DNA of 64,000 bases from contig NZ_JAGDEL010000027.1 of the NCBI RefSeq assembly GCF_017497975.1, positions 1 through 64,000 of the forward strand. Direction: 5' to 3'. The DNA comes from Metabacillus bambusae. GTDB taxonomy: Bacteria; Bacillota; Bacilli; Bacillales; Bacillaceae. How positions within the stretch are numbered: the first letter of the stretch is position 1; each line of letters begins with the position of its first letter. This document shows, one piece after another, positions 27,436 through 36,156 of the stretch. Position numbers and translations under genes: made by a program. A model generated the notes under the pieces. The model made no database searches. It worked only from the letters and a program-made list of their open reading frames with translations, and was not told the DNA's origin.

Positions 27436-28320
27436 ATGATGAAGGCGATGTCTACGAAAGGTAATGTGCCTATGAATAAAAGGTCTTTAAATCGTTCAAA
27501 AGTAATATCAGATTGGATATTAACTTCTGTTTTACTTATAGGTTCGTTGGTTATGATTATTCCTTTCATTTGGATGGTTTTAACAAGCTTTGATTGGGCA
27601 GCTAGACTTAAAATCCCATTTCCACCAAGATTTTGGCCGGAAGAGTTTTCTATTAGAACGTATCAAATGGCTTTTACAAATATACCGATGCTAAAGTATA
27701 TGATAAACTCTCTATTCGTCTCAGTAGGAGTAATACTGTTCAGTCTTACGTCAGCGTTATTATCAGGTTACGCGATTTCAAAGTTGAAATTTAAAGGAGC
27801 TAATATTGTCCTTTTATTAGCACTAAGTACAATGATGATCCCCTTTGAAATGACAATGATTCCACAATATTTGATGTTTGCCGAATTTAAGCTTTTAGAT
27901 ACGTATTGGGCTTTCTTTTTACCAGCTTTGAATTATGCTTTTGGAACTTTTTTAGCAAAATCATTTATTGATCAACTACCAGGAAGTTTACGAGAGGCGG
28001 CGATCATTGATGGGGCGAGCGAATTCACCGTATTTATAAAGATTTATTTACCTCTATGTATTCCAATTCTAGCCACAATGATCATCTTACAATTTTTAGC
28101 TGTTTGGAATGATTTGCTTTGGCCATTATTAGCCTTGAAAACACCTGATAAATACACAATTCAATTGGGCTTAGCGATGTTTTCTTACAACAAAGATTTA
28201 CCTTTACCTTCAGTAATAATGGCTGCGACTACAGTAAGTCTTATTCCAGTTATTGTTCTATACCTATTCCTGCAACGTTATATAGTTGAAAGCATTGCTT
28301 TGTCGGGAATAAAACAATAA
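27436..28320 (+). CDS. Sugar ABC permease 2b
   Basis: The 294-residue MalG/UgpE-type permease has EAA loop REAAIIDGASEFTVFIKIYLP and the family C-terminus FLQRYIVESIALSGIKQ. ATGs at 27436, 27439 and 27451 are all possible starts; AAGGGGGGA at 27426-27434 fits 27439 best, a trivial difference. The stop is followed by a strong AAGGAGGTGAAG site that serves no obvious long gene. Confidence 0.9.
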   Translation: MMKAMSTKGNVPMNKRSLNRSKVISDWILTSVLLIGSLVMIIPFIWMVLTSFDWAARLKIPFPPRFWPEEFSIRTYQMAFTNIPMLKYMINSLFVSVGVILFSLTSALLSGYAISKLKFKGANIVLLLALSTMMIPFEMTMIPQYLMFAEFKLLDTYWAFFLPALNYAFGTFLAKSFIDQLPGSLREAAIIDGASEFTVFIKIYLPLCIPILATMIILQFLAVWNDLLWPLLALKTPDKYTIQLGLAMFSYNKDLPLPSVIMAATTVSLIPVIVLYLFLQRYIVESIALSGIKQ

Positions 28321-28420
28321 CTTGCTTTTAAGGAGGTGAAGATTGAACTGCACATAACATGATCATCTTAGAATGAACAAGACTATTATTTTATCAATCC
28401 ATTCTTGGGGGGAATGTACG

Positions 28421-29794
28421 ATGATCAAAAAATTTTATCTTGTTTTTATAGCCTTAATTATGTTAATCACAGCAGCTTGTTCTTCTACAACTAGTAATGA
28501 GGATGAAATAAGTGATGTTGAAGTTGTTTCCGAAGTTGAGGGTACAGTTCGTGTTTCTCTCGCTGGTTGGCAGTTAGAAAGTGGAATTGATCCTATTACC
28601 GGAGTTGAAAATATGGGATTAAATGAATTTATCAAAAAAGAATTTGAACCAAGATATCCAAATATTAAATTAGAAATATATCAAGTTCCATGGGAAAATG
28701 CTCAGGCAAAACAAACAGCAATGTTAAAATCTGGAGATGTTGATGTTCTTTATACTGGTGGAGCATTTGCTTCTCAATGGCAGCAACAAGGATTATTAAG
28801 AGGATTAGATGATTTGATGGAAAATGACTCCACTTTTGATCCTAGCATCTATTTAGAAGGTGTATGGGAAAATTCGTATAGTACTAAATCCTATGACAAG
28901 AGTGTTCATTTTGGAATTCCAGCAATACTAGGAAGACGAATTATTATGTATGATAAACAGCTTTTCGATGAATGGGGAGTAGACTATTTATCAGAAAATC
29001 CAACACCTGAAGAAGTTTTAGAAAAAGCTAAGGCAATGACTGGGAAAAATCCTAAAACTGGAGAAGAAAACTTTGGTATTTGGTGGGATGGAAAATCATT
29101 AAATGCATCATCCTTTGTTGCTTTAAGTCATGCCTTTGGTGCGACTGGAGGAGAAGGAACATTGAATGATCTAAAAAACATCAAATGGAATTTGAACTCA
29201 CCAGAAATGGTGAAAATATTTGAATGGTTAAAAGACGCGACAAAATATGCACCACCAGGTATGTTAAACACCCAAGGAAATGAAAACTTTGGCTTGGAGA
29301 AAAACAATATTGCCATTCATCTTGATGCCTCAGGTGCAAGTACGATGGGGGAAGTTAAGGCCTCTGGGAATAAGGAATTACTTGATCGCTTTGAATCAAC
29401 TTTAAATCTTGGTCCTAATGGTGAAGGCTGGGTTGCTGTAGACCCTTTTGTAATGGCAAAAGATGTTAAAAGTGAGGAAGCATCATGGGAGGTTTTGAAA
29501 TTTTTAACGGGGCCTATCACTCAAGAATGGAACTATGTAAATTTTAAAAATACTCCAACCCTTGCGGATGCTAGTTTTGTGGAGGAAGAAGATAAATATA
29601 TGAAAACGGCGATGGAAATCGCCCAAATTTCGAAATCGTCGCTACTTGATGAAGCAAATCCGTTTTTCGGAAGTGAATTAGTTCCTGCTATTAATGGTTT
29701 TATTAGTGAAGCACATAATGGAGATGCTCCTGATATTCAATCCTATTTAGATGATCTACAATTGCGTGCTGAAAAGTGGTCTGCAAATCAATAA
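28421..29794 (+). CDS. Sugar-binding lipoprotein of ABC importer 2
   Basis: The 457-residue protein has lipobox ITAAC (cysteine near residue 20) after a clear signal peptide starting at the ATG at 28421, which follows GGGGGGA by 7 bases. A longer reading from 28373 would ruin the signal peptide and is rejected. It has a typical extracellular sugar-binding fold with an acidic linker after the cysteine. Partners are the permeases at 26480 and 27436. It differs clearly from the protein at 23201, so the two importers probably bring in different sugars or different forms of one. Confidence 0.9.
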   Translation: MIKKFYLVFIALIMLITAACSSTTSNEDEISDVEVVSEVEGTVRVSLAGWQLESGIDPITGVENMGLNEFIKKEFEPRYPNIKLEIYQVPWENAQAKQTAMLKSGDVDVLYTGGAFASQWQQQGLLRGLDDLMENDSTFDPSIYLEGVWENSYSTKSYDKSVHFGIPAILGRRIIMYDKQLFDEWGVDYLSENPTPEEVLEKAKAMTGKNPKTGEENFGIWWDGKSLNASSFVALSHAFGATGGEGTLNDLKNIKWNLNSPEMVKIFEWLKDATKYAPPGMLNTQGNENFGLEKNNIAIHLDASGASTMGEVKASGNKELLDRFESTLNLGPNGEGWVAVDPFVMAKDVKSEEASWEVLKFLTGPITQEWNYVNFKNTPTLADASFVEEEDKYMKTAMEIAQISKSSLLDEANPFFGSELVPAINGFISEAHNGDAPDIQSYLDDLQLRAEKWSANQ

Positions 29795-29950
29795 GATTCT
29801 GCTTCAACAGAGGAGTAGATTAATCTCCTCTCCTCTGTTGATTATGATACTTCTTCAGTATTAATAATCAATGCCCTAAGCTATTTTGTTAAAAATAAAA
29901 TGTTTAGGAAAAGCACTGAAATAACCCAAAAACTATTAGGAGGTCAAAAT

Positions 29951-30814
29951 ATGAAGTTAGGATTAAGTTCATACAGTTTGTATGCAGCTCTAAAGTCTGG
30001 TGAAATAGATATTCTTGAAGCAATTGAATGGGTTGCAGAACAAGGCGGGGAACATATCGAAATTGTCCCAATGGGTTTTTCATTAGACGATAATCCAGAT
30101 TTAACAAATGCTATTCGTCAAAAAGCAGAAAATGTTGGAATTGAGATTTCTAATTATGCAATAGGTGCAAACTTCATCACGTCTGATGAAGAGAAATATG
30201 AACAAGAAGTAGAGAGAGTTTTTAAACAAGTAGATATCGCCAATCTTTTAGGGGTAAAGCTTATGCGACATGATGTGGCTTGGAGACCAATCGAAGAAAC
30301 ATCCTTCCAACAATTTGAACTAGATTTACCTAGACTAACAGATGCCTGTAAGAGAATAGCAGATTATGCAGCAACATATGGAATAACAACAAGTGTTGAA
30401 AACCATGGATATTTTATTCAAGCAAGTGACCGTATTCAAGCCCTGCTTCATCATGTAAATAGGGAGAATTTTAAAACAACATTAGATACAGGGAATTTTC
30501 TATGTGTAGATGAAAATCCTATTAAGGCAGTAACGAAAAATATTTCTGATGCTTCAATGGTTCATATAAAGGATTTCTATTATCGCCCCGCTAAGCATAA
30601 TCCTGGAGAGGGGTGGTTTCAAACAGCTGCAGGAAATTATTTAAGAGGCTCGATTGTTGGCCATGGAGATATTGATATGTATGAAGTTATTAAAGTGATT
30701 AAGCATTCAAATTATGATGGCTTTATTTCCATCGAATTTGAAGGAATAGAAAATTGTAAACAGGCTTCAAAAATCAGCTTAGACAATGTCCGTCGAATTT
30801 GGGAACAAGTTTAA
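29951..30814 (+). CDS. TIM-barrel sugar isomerase/epimerase, second copy
   Basis: The 287-residue protein has the metal-site motifs E in TTSVENHGYF, D in TTLDTGNFL, H in MVHIKDFYY and E in ISIEFEG. It is only distantly similar to the protein at 19275. AGGAGGT at 29938-29944 fixes the ATG at 29951. It may perform another isomerisation, hydration or elimination step in the pathway of the locus. It is followed 26 bases later by the fourth oxidoreductase gene. Confidence 0.85.
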   Translation: MKLGLSSYSLYAALKSGEIDILEAIEWVAEQGGEHIEIVPMGFSLDDNPDLTNAIRQKAENVGIEISNYAIGANFITSDEEKYEQEVERVFKQVDIANLLGVKLMRHDVAWRPIEETSFQQFELDLPRLTDACKRIADYAATYGITTSVENHGYFIQASDRIQALLHHVNRENFKTTLDTGNFLCVDENPIKAVTKNISDASMVHIKDFYYRPAKHNPGEGWFQTAAGNYLRGSIVGHGDIDMYEVIKVIKHSNYDGFISIEFEGIENCKQASKISLDNVRRIWEQV

Positions 30815-30840
30815 TAGAAGGGGAGAAGGGGAGAATGGGA

Positions 30841-31902
30841 ATGAGCAAACTAAAAATAGGGGTAATAGGAGCAGGTTCGATCTCGGATATGCATTTACAA
30901 TCTTATGAAAAGAATGAAAGAGTGGAGTTATATGCTGTTTGTGACATGAATATAGAGAGAGCAGAAGAGAAGGCTACTCAATATGGTGCTGCTAAATATT
31001 ATGATGATTACCATTCATTATTAGCAGATGAAACTATTGACGCTGTGAGTATATGTACATGGAATAACTCTCACGCAGAAATTGCCATTGCAGCATTAAA
31101 GGCAGGTAAACATGTTCTTGTAGAAAAGCCATTATGTACCACTGTTGAAGAGGCTAAAAAAATCGAAGAAACGGTCAAACAAACTGGAAAAGTCCTACAA
31201 GTTGGCTTTGTTAGGAGATATGCATCAAATACAAAGCTATTAAAAGAGTTTATTGATGCAGATGAACTAGGTGATATTTATTATGCGAAAGCTTCATGTT
31301 TAAGAAGATTGGGTAATCCTGGAGGATGGTTTTCAGATAAGGAAAGATCCGGTGGGGGGCCATTAATTGATATAGGTGTACATGTCATTGATATATGCTG
31401 GTATTTAATGGGCAAACCAAAAGTGAAAACGATTACCGGTAATACATATTCTAAGCTAGGGAATCGATCTAATGTTAAAAATCTATCATTCTATAAAGCG
31501 GCAGATTATGATCCAGAAAAAAACACCGTTGAGGATTTAGCGAATGCCTTGATTCGGTTTGAAAATGGTGCTTCCTTAATGGTCGATGTTAGCTTCACCC
31601 TTCATGCTAAGAAGGATGAAATCACAGTTAAATTATTTGGAGAAAAAGGAGGAGTAGAGGTTGAACCTGAATTATCAATCATTACTGAAAAGTACAATAC
31701 TATCTTGAACGCTACTCCACAAGTAGATTCATTAACATTTGACTTCGTTCAAGGATTTCAAAATGAAATAGATCACTTTGTATCAACCTGTCTTGATGAA
31801 ACGGAGACCTTGAGTCCAGTGGAAGATGGCGTAGAGATGATGAAAATCTTATGTGGAATTTATGAATCTAGTGAAAAAGGAATTGAGATTGTGTTTGACT
31901 AA
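30841..31902 (+). CDS. Gfo/Idh/MocA oxidoreductase (fourth)
   Basis: The 353-residue protein has Rossmann motif GVIGAGSISDMH, EKP motif VLVEKPLCTT and the active-site pair in GPLIDIGVHVIDICWY (D-x-x-x-H). It resembles the member at 21169 in active-site form. The ATG at 30841 follows AAGGGGAG by 8 bases; upstream in-frame ATGs overlap that site. It is the last gene of the 18-32 kb locus. Confidence 0.9.
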   Translation: MSKLKIGVIGAGSISDMHLQSYEKNERVELYAVCDMNIERAEEKATQYGAAKYYDDYHSLLADETIDAVSICTWNNSHAEIAIAALKAGKHVLVEKPLCTTVEEAKKIEETVKQTGKVLQVGFVRRYASNTKLLKEFIDADELGDIYYAKASCLRRLGNPGGWFSDKERSGGGPLIDIGVHVIDICWYLMGKPKVKTITGNTYSKLGNRSNVKNLSFYKAADYDPEKNTVEDLANALIRFENGASLMVDVSFTLHAKKDEITVKLFGEKGGVEVEPELSIITEKYNTILNATPQVDSLTFDFVQGFQNEIDHFVSTCLDETETLSPVEDGVEMMKILCGIYESSEKGIEIVFD

Positions 31903-31922
31903 AGCTGAATAGGTAGGAAGAC

Positions 31923-31960
31923 AGAAAGACCATGATGAGTTGCTCCATGGTCTTTCTACT
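31923..31960 (+). terminator. Terminator of the oxidoreductase/importer locus
   Basis: AGAAAGACCATG and CATGGTCTTTCT form a perfect 12-base stem. Confidence 0.7.
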
Positions 31961-31989
31961 ATGAGAACGTCATAAAGATGCGGATATAA

Positions 31990-32030
31990 ATAAACCCCAT
32001 TAAGAAGGAATGACTTCTCATGGGGTTAAA
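31990..32030 (-). terminator. Terminator of the siderophore uptake operon
   Basis: AACCCCAT (31993-32000) and ATGGGGTT (32020-32027) form a stem. In the minus direction it is followed by a T-rich tract (TTTATTTATAT). Confidence 0.7.
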
Positions 32031-32056
32031 GGTGGTACAAATTAACGACTTATTTT

Positions 32057-33064
32057 CTATTTTTTCAATAACAAATAAATAAAATACGGAGCACCGATTA
32101 ATGCGACCATAATACCTGCAGGAATACCATCCGGGTCAACTAAATTACGTCCAACTGTGTCCGCGAATAACAGTAGCAAGCCGCCAATCAAAATGGCAAC
32201 CGGGATAAATAGTTGATTTCTTGGTCCGACTAAAGCTTTTGCAATATGTGGAGCAATAAGCCCGATAAAGGCTATTCCTCCAGTGACAGAAACGGCAGAA
32301 GCTGCGAGAGCAACCGCAGTAAAAAGTAATATTATGCGTTCTTTTTCAATTGAAACACCAACACCAATTGATACAGGCTGGCTTAGACCAAGGAGGTTTA
32401 AACGATTTGCTTTGTATAATGTAAATGGAATAAGAATTACTAGCCATGGAAGAATTGCCCAAATAAATGGCCAATCCGTACCCCAGATATTCCCTGCTAA
32501 CCATTTTGCGATAAAATCTACTTTTGTACGCTCAGCAGATGATATTAGGACAATCATCATTCCAGAGAGCGCCAGTGAAAACCCAACCCCAATTAATACT
32601 AATTTTACTGGTTGAAGACCTTCATTTCGGGTATATGAAAATAAATAGATCAAGCATGCGGTTAGTAAAGCCCCGACAAAGGCAACAAGTGGAAGCAAGT
32701 AAACAAATGAACCCACATCTATTGGGAAGAACAAAAAGTAAACAGCAATTGCAACTCCTGCTCCTGAGTTAATACCAATAATTCCAGGATCAGCTAAATC
32801 ATTTCGTGTTATTCCTTGTAAAATAGCGCCAGATAAGGCTAGTGCCATTCCAGCTAATAACGTAATAAAAATTCGAGGTAATCGAATCGAGAATAAAACA
32901 AATTCTTCTTTAAAAGTACCTTGACCAAGAAGGGTTGGAATTAGTCTGTCATATGTTAAAGAGGAGTAGCCAATTCCTGTCCCAATGAAGATTGTCATCA
33001 TAATAAGTACTAGCAGAACACATAGAATGATACGTTGTTTTTTTATGAGTGCTGGTTGAATCAT
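32057..33064 (-). CDS. Iron-siderophore ABC permease (FecCD family, YfhA-like)
   Basis: The 335-residue FecCD permease has about ten transmembrane segments. Signatures are GITRNDLADPGIIGINSGAG and TGGIAFIGLIAPHIAKALVGP. It is the second permease of the importer, overlapping the first by 4 bases (ATGA), so coupled. Gene set and order (ATPase, binding protein, two permeases) match hydroxamate or schizokinen-type uptake systems such as YfiYZ/YfhA/YusV. The actual siderophore cannot be read. Confidence 0.92.
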   Translation of the reverse strand: MIQPALIKKQRIILCVLLVLIMMTIFIGTGIGYSSLTYDRLIPTLLGQGTFKEEFVLFSIRLPRIFITLLAGMALALSGAILQGITRNDLADPGIIGINSGAGVAIAVYFLFFPIDVGSFVYLLPLVAFVGALLTACLIYLFSYTRNEGLQPVKLVLIGVGFSLALSGMMIVLISSAERTKVDFIAKWLAGNIWGTDWPFIWAILPWLVILIPFTLYKANRLNLLGLSQPVSIGVGVSIEKERIILLFTAVALAASAVSVTGGIAFIGLIAPHIAKALVGPRNQLFIPVAILIGGLLLLFADTVGRNLVDPDGIPAGIMVALIGAPYFIYLLLKK

Positions 33065-34071
33065 GAGAATACTTTACCTCCTTTACGGACAATAATCAGG
33101 AAGAAGGGTAAACCCATCACCGAAACAATGGCAGCTACAGGTGTCTCATAAGGAGAATTGATTGTCCGACCAAGTGTATCGGCCAAGAGCATAAAAGTAG
33201 CTCCAAAAATGACTGACATAGGTATGATAAACCGGTAATCTGTTCCAACAATTGCCCTAACCATATGAGGAACCATTAATCCGATAAATGCCATATTCCC
33301 TACAAGTGCTACAGCAGCACCAGCAAGTATTATATTAATAATAAATAGAATTATTTTTATTTTTGTTGTCTTTTGGCCTAATCCAATCGCAACTTCTTCA
33401 TTTAAACTAAGTATTGTAAGCTGTCTTGAGAGGAAAAGAGAAATAAGTATACCAATCAAAATAAATGGAACAATTAATTGAAGTTGACTCCATGAGGTTC
33501 CGATCATTCCTCCTGCAGTCCACATAGAAACATCTTTTGAGATTTTAAAGTAAATACCAATGCCTTCTGAGATTGCATATAGGAATGCAGAAACAGCAGA
33601 TCCAGCTAATACAATTCGGAGTGGTGAAAATCCGCCCTTTTTCATTGCACCAATCCCGAAAACCATAGCGGCTCCTACAGCTGCTCCAATAAAACAAGCA
33701 ACCATAATACCGAAGTAATTCGCTGAAGGGATAAAAGCTATAGCAATTGCCAATGCCGCATTTGCACCAGCAGTTAGTCCTAGTAAACCTGGATCAGCAA
33801 GTGGGTTTCTCGTCATTCCTTGCATAATAGCTCCAGAAACAGCAAGGGCAGCACCAACAAAAATTGCAGCAATCTCACGTGGTAAACGAATTTCCCGAAT
33901 AATAGAAATTTTTTCTCCAGTAGCATTAGAAGTAAGCGCTAACCATACATCCCTGATAGTAATATCTGCAGCTCCGAAAACACAGGCAACAAAAAACATA
34001 CCAATAAATAGAAGTAGGCCAATAATCAGTTTATATACAAAAAGGATTGATCGTTGATTTTCTTTGTGCAT
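33061..34071 (-). CDS. Iron-siderophore ABC permease (FecCD family, YfiZ-like)
   Basis: The 336-residue FecCD permease has signatures GMTRNPLADPGLLGLTAGAN and VGNMAFIGLMVPHMVRAIVG. The open frame runs up to 34230, but that part reads through an inverted-repeat element and has no family character. The start is therefore placed at the ATG at 34071 (MHKENQ). The repeat thus sits between this gene and the binding-protein gene. Confidence 0.9.
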   Translation of the reverse strand: MHKENQRSILFVYKLIIGLLLFIGMFFVACVFGAADITIRDVWLALTSNATGEKISIIREIRLPREIAAIFVGAALAVSGAIMQGMTRNPLADPGLLGLTAGANAALAIAIAFIPSANYFGIMVACFIGAAVGAAMVFGIGAMKKGGFSPLRIVLAGSAVSAFLYAISEGIGIYFKISKDVSMWTAGGMIGTSWSQLQLIVPFILIGILISLFLSRQLTILSLNEEVAIGLGQKTTKIKIILFIINIILAGAAVALVGNMAFIGLMVPHMVRAIVGTDYRFIIPMSVIFGATFMLLADTLGRTINSPYETPVAAIVSVMGLPFFLIIVRKGGKVFS

Positions 34072-34110
34072 TAATATCTCATCTTTTCTTTCATAGAATA
34101 GGTGAAGAGG

Positions 34111-34226
34111 TAGACACAAAACCAAAGGGTCAGACCCCTCCAACACAATATATAGTCTCTTTAATGAGTTGAAAGCTACTATATAATAGTTATGTTGGGA
34201 TTGGTCAGACCCTTTTGAGTCAGCAT
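34111..34226. repeat. Palindromic GGGTCAGACC-type element, copy 2
   Basis: The left arm contains AAAGGGTCAGACCCCTCCAA and the right arm GGTCAGACCCTTTTGAGTCA; inner stretches around TATATAGT and ACTATATAAT also pair. The element fills most of the gap between the binding-protein and permease genes and is related to 24481-24592. Confidence 0.75.
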
Positions 34227-34236
34227 CCATGTAGTA

Positions 34237-35163
34237 TTAGTTTGCTAGAAATGCTTCCTTGAAAAATTCCAGTTGCTTATCCAGTGTGACGGGATCACTA
34301 AAGGATGCTCCTTTTCCGCTCATTTCAAATACTCGGTTGTTTTTAACGGCTGGAATATTCTTGTACGTTTCGGTTTCTTGGAAAGAATTATCAGCGTCCG
34401 AGTATTTACTGAAAATTACATAGTCTCCAGCATACTCAGGAAGCACTTCTGCCGATATCGTATAGTAGCCAGATTCCAAGGCCATTTCCTTTACTTTTTC
34501 CGGCATTTTCAAGTTCATAGCTTGATACAATATTTCTGTTCCACGTGCCCAGTTATCACCGAATACGTAAAGCTGCTTATCATAACTTTCGATAACAGAT
34601 ACGGTTGCATCTTCGCCTATTTTTGCTCGAATCTCTTCTCCTGCTGCTTGGGCACGGCTTTTGAAGTCCTCAACCCATTCCTTTGCTTCCTCTTCTTTAT
34701 TTAGAAGCTTACCGATTTCTTCGTGCTGTGTTAAATAATCTAATTTGCCCCATGTATAGGTTACAGTAGGAGCAATTTCATTTAATTTATCAATATTTTT
34801 AATATTTGATAATCCAATGATTAAATCTGGCTCTAATTCAATAATTTTTTCTAAGCTTTCATCTGATACTTCTTCTACATCTTTTAATTCTTCTTCAAAA
34901 GTTGGGTTCGTCTTAGACCAAACATCAACACCAACAATATTTACTCCTAAATCAATCACATTACCAGTGAAACCTGATAGTAAAACTACCCGCTTAGGGT
35001 CAGCTGGTACTTCAACAGGACCAGTTTCAGATTGGTATGTAACTGTTTCTTTTTCTTTCTCTTGTGGAGCTGAACTACTATTTTTTTCTTCTGTTGTCTT
35101 GTTCCCACAAGCACTAATAATTAACACTAACAGCAGAATAAATGGAATCAATCGTTTCTTCAT
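34237..35163 (-). CDS. Iron-siderophore-binding lipoprotein (YfiY-like)
   Basis: The 308-residue protein has lipobox LIISAC (cysteine near residue 19), a low-complexity acidic/serine linker and a FepB/BtuF-type fold with PKRVVLLSGFTGNVIDLG and LEKIIELEPDLIIGLSN. It captures an iron-siderophore complex at the cell surface for the permeases downstream. Its 5' end overlaps the end of the ATPase gene by 50 bases. A Fur box lies upstream of the operon. Confidence 0.92.
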   Translation of the reverse strand: MKKRLIPFILLLVLIISACGNKTTEEKNSSSAPQEKEKETVTYQSETGPVEVPADPKRVVLLSGFTGNVIDLGVNIVGVDVWSKTNPTFEEELKDVEEVSDESLEKIIELEPDLIIGLSNIKNIDKLNEIAPTVTYTWGKLDYLTQHEEIGKLLNKEEEAKEWVEDFKSRAQAAGEEIRAKIGEDATVSVIESYDKQLYVFGDNWARGTEILYQAMNLKMPEKVKEMALESGYYTISAEVLPEYAGDYVIFSKYSDADNSFQETETYKNIPAVKNNRVFEMSGKGASFSDPVTLDKQLEFFKEAFLAN

Positions 35164-35959
35164 GTTGATATTCTCCTTTTAATAAATTGTAAGTGATGCA
35201 CATTGGTTTGTTTGTTCGAGGATCTCTTCCAATTTCAGCATCAATATGAAAAACTTCTTTTAGTACATCATGGGTTATAACTTCTTCACAATTTCCAGCC
35301 TTTACAATATGTCCGTCTTTTAAAGCAATGATATAGTCAGCAAAACGAGCAGCTTGGTTTAAATCATGAAGAACCATAACAATCGTTCGTTCCTGTTCAG
35401 CATTTAGCTTTTGCAATAGTTCTAAAACCTCTAGTTGATGTGCCATATCTAAATATGTAGTAGGTTCATCTAGAAAGATGATGTCCGTTTCTTGGGCAAG
35501 CGCCATGGCAATCCAAACGCGTTGTCGTTGGCCTCCTGATAATGCATCTACAGGTCGAAATTTAAAGTCTTTTGTACCTGTAACGTCTAGTGCCCAGTCA
35601 ATCACTTCATAATCTTTTTTCGTTAAGCGTCCGAAGCCCTTTTGATAGGGGAAGCGACCATATGAAACGAGCTCACCAACTGTTAAACCACTTGCACTTT
35701 CAGGTGTTTGTGGAAGAATCGCCATTTTTTTAGCGAGAACTTTCGTGTTTTCTTTAGATATATTCATTCCGTCTAATACGACTGTTCCAGATTGCTGAGA
35801 GATAATGCGAGTAATTGCTTTTAACAGGGTGGATTTCCCACAACCATTGGGTCCAATTATGGTGGTGATCTGTTTATCTGGGATTTGAACACTGAGATCC
35901 TTGACAATTAAACGTTCACCATAGCCAATCGTTACTTTATCTGTATATAGGCGAACCAT
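35114..35959 (-). CDS. Iron-siderophore ABC transporter ATPase (YusV/FhuC-like)
   Basis: The 281-residue ATPase has Walker A GPNGCGKSTLL, signature LSGGQRQR, Walker B DIIFLDEPTTYLD and the switch histidine in VLHDLNQAARFAD. The ATG at 35959 was chosen because GGAGGT at 35967-35972 precedes it by 8 bases; the upstream ATG at 35974 includes that site. It is the first gene of the minus-strand uptake operon, just after the Fur boxes. Its last residues overlap the binding-protein gene. Confidence 0.93.
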   Translation of the reverse strand: MVRLYTDKVTIGYGERLIVKDLSVQIPDKQITTIIGPNGCGKSTLLKAITRIISQQSGTVVLDGMNISKENTKVLAKKMAILPQTPESASGLTVGELVSYGRFPYQKGFGRLTKKDYEVIDWALDVTGTKDFKFRPVDALSGGQRQRVWIAMALAQETDIIFLDEPTTYLDMAHQLEVLELLQKLNAEQERTIVMVLHDLNQAARFADYIIALKDGHIVKAGNCEEVITHDVLKEVFHIDAEIGRDPRTNKPMCITYNLLKGEYQHEETIDSIYSAVSVNY

Positions 35960-36004
35960 TTTTTCTACCTCCATTTGGTTAAAAATTAAGAATAAGGAAA
36001 TAAA

Positions 36005-36019
36005 TGATAATGATTATCA
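36005..36019. promoter_or_regulatory. Fur box of the siderophore uptake operon
   Basis: TGATAATGATTATCA is a perfect 7-1-7 palindrome (TGATAAT-N-ATTATCA). It lies 46 bases upstream of the ATPase start codon. Confidence 0.92.
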
Positions 36020-36110
36020 ACTTCAACTCTTTCCTAACTATAATTCTATCTTTTTCCGGTGTCAATATTTATTTTGATTGTAAAATAAAGAGAATCATCG
36101 TATAGTTAAA

Positions 36111-36125
36111 TGAGAATGATAATCA
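36111..36125. promoter_or_regulatory. Fur box of the reductase gene
   Basis: TGAGAATGATAATCA matches the 7-1-7 Fur box at all but two half-site positions and lies 32 bases upstream of the ATG at 36157. Confidence 0.85.
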
Positions 36126-36156
36126 ATGATATTTGGTTATAGAGGAGTGAACGGAA

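Noticed and set aside
28373-28420. Earlier start of the importer 2 binding protein
   Set aside because: It would place 16 polar residues before the lipoprotein signal, and GGGGGGA fits the ATG at 28421.
32283-32772. Plus-strand frames opposite the siderophore permease gene
   Set aside because: Antisense shadows with low-complexity translations; no ribosome sites.
34072-34230. N-terminal extension of the FecCD permease frame
   Set aside because: It reads through the palindromic repeat; the family sequence begins only near MHKENQRS at 34071.
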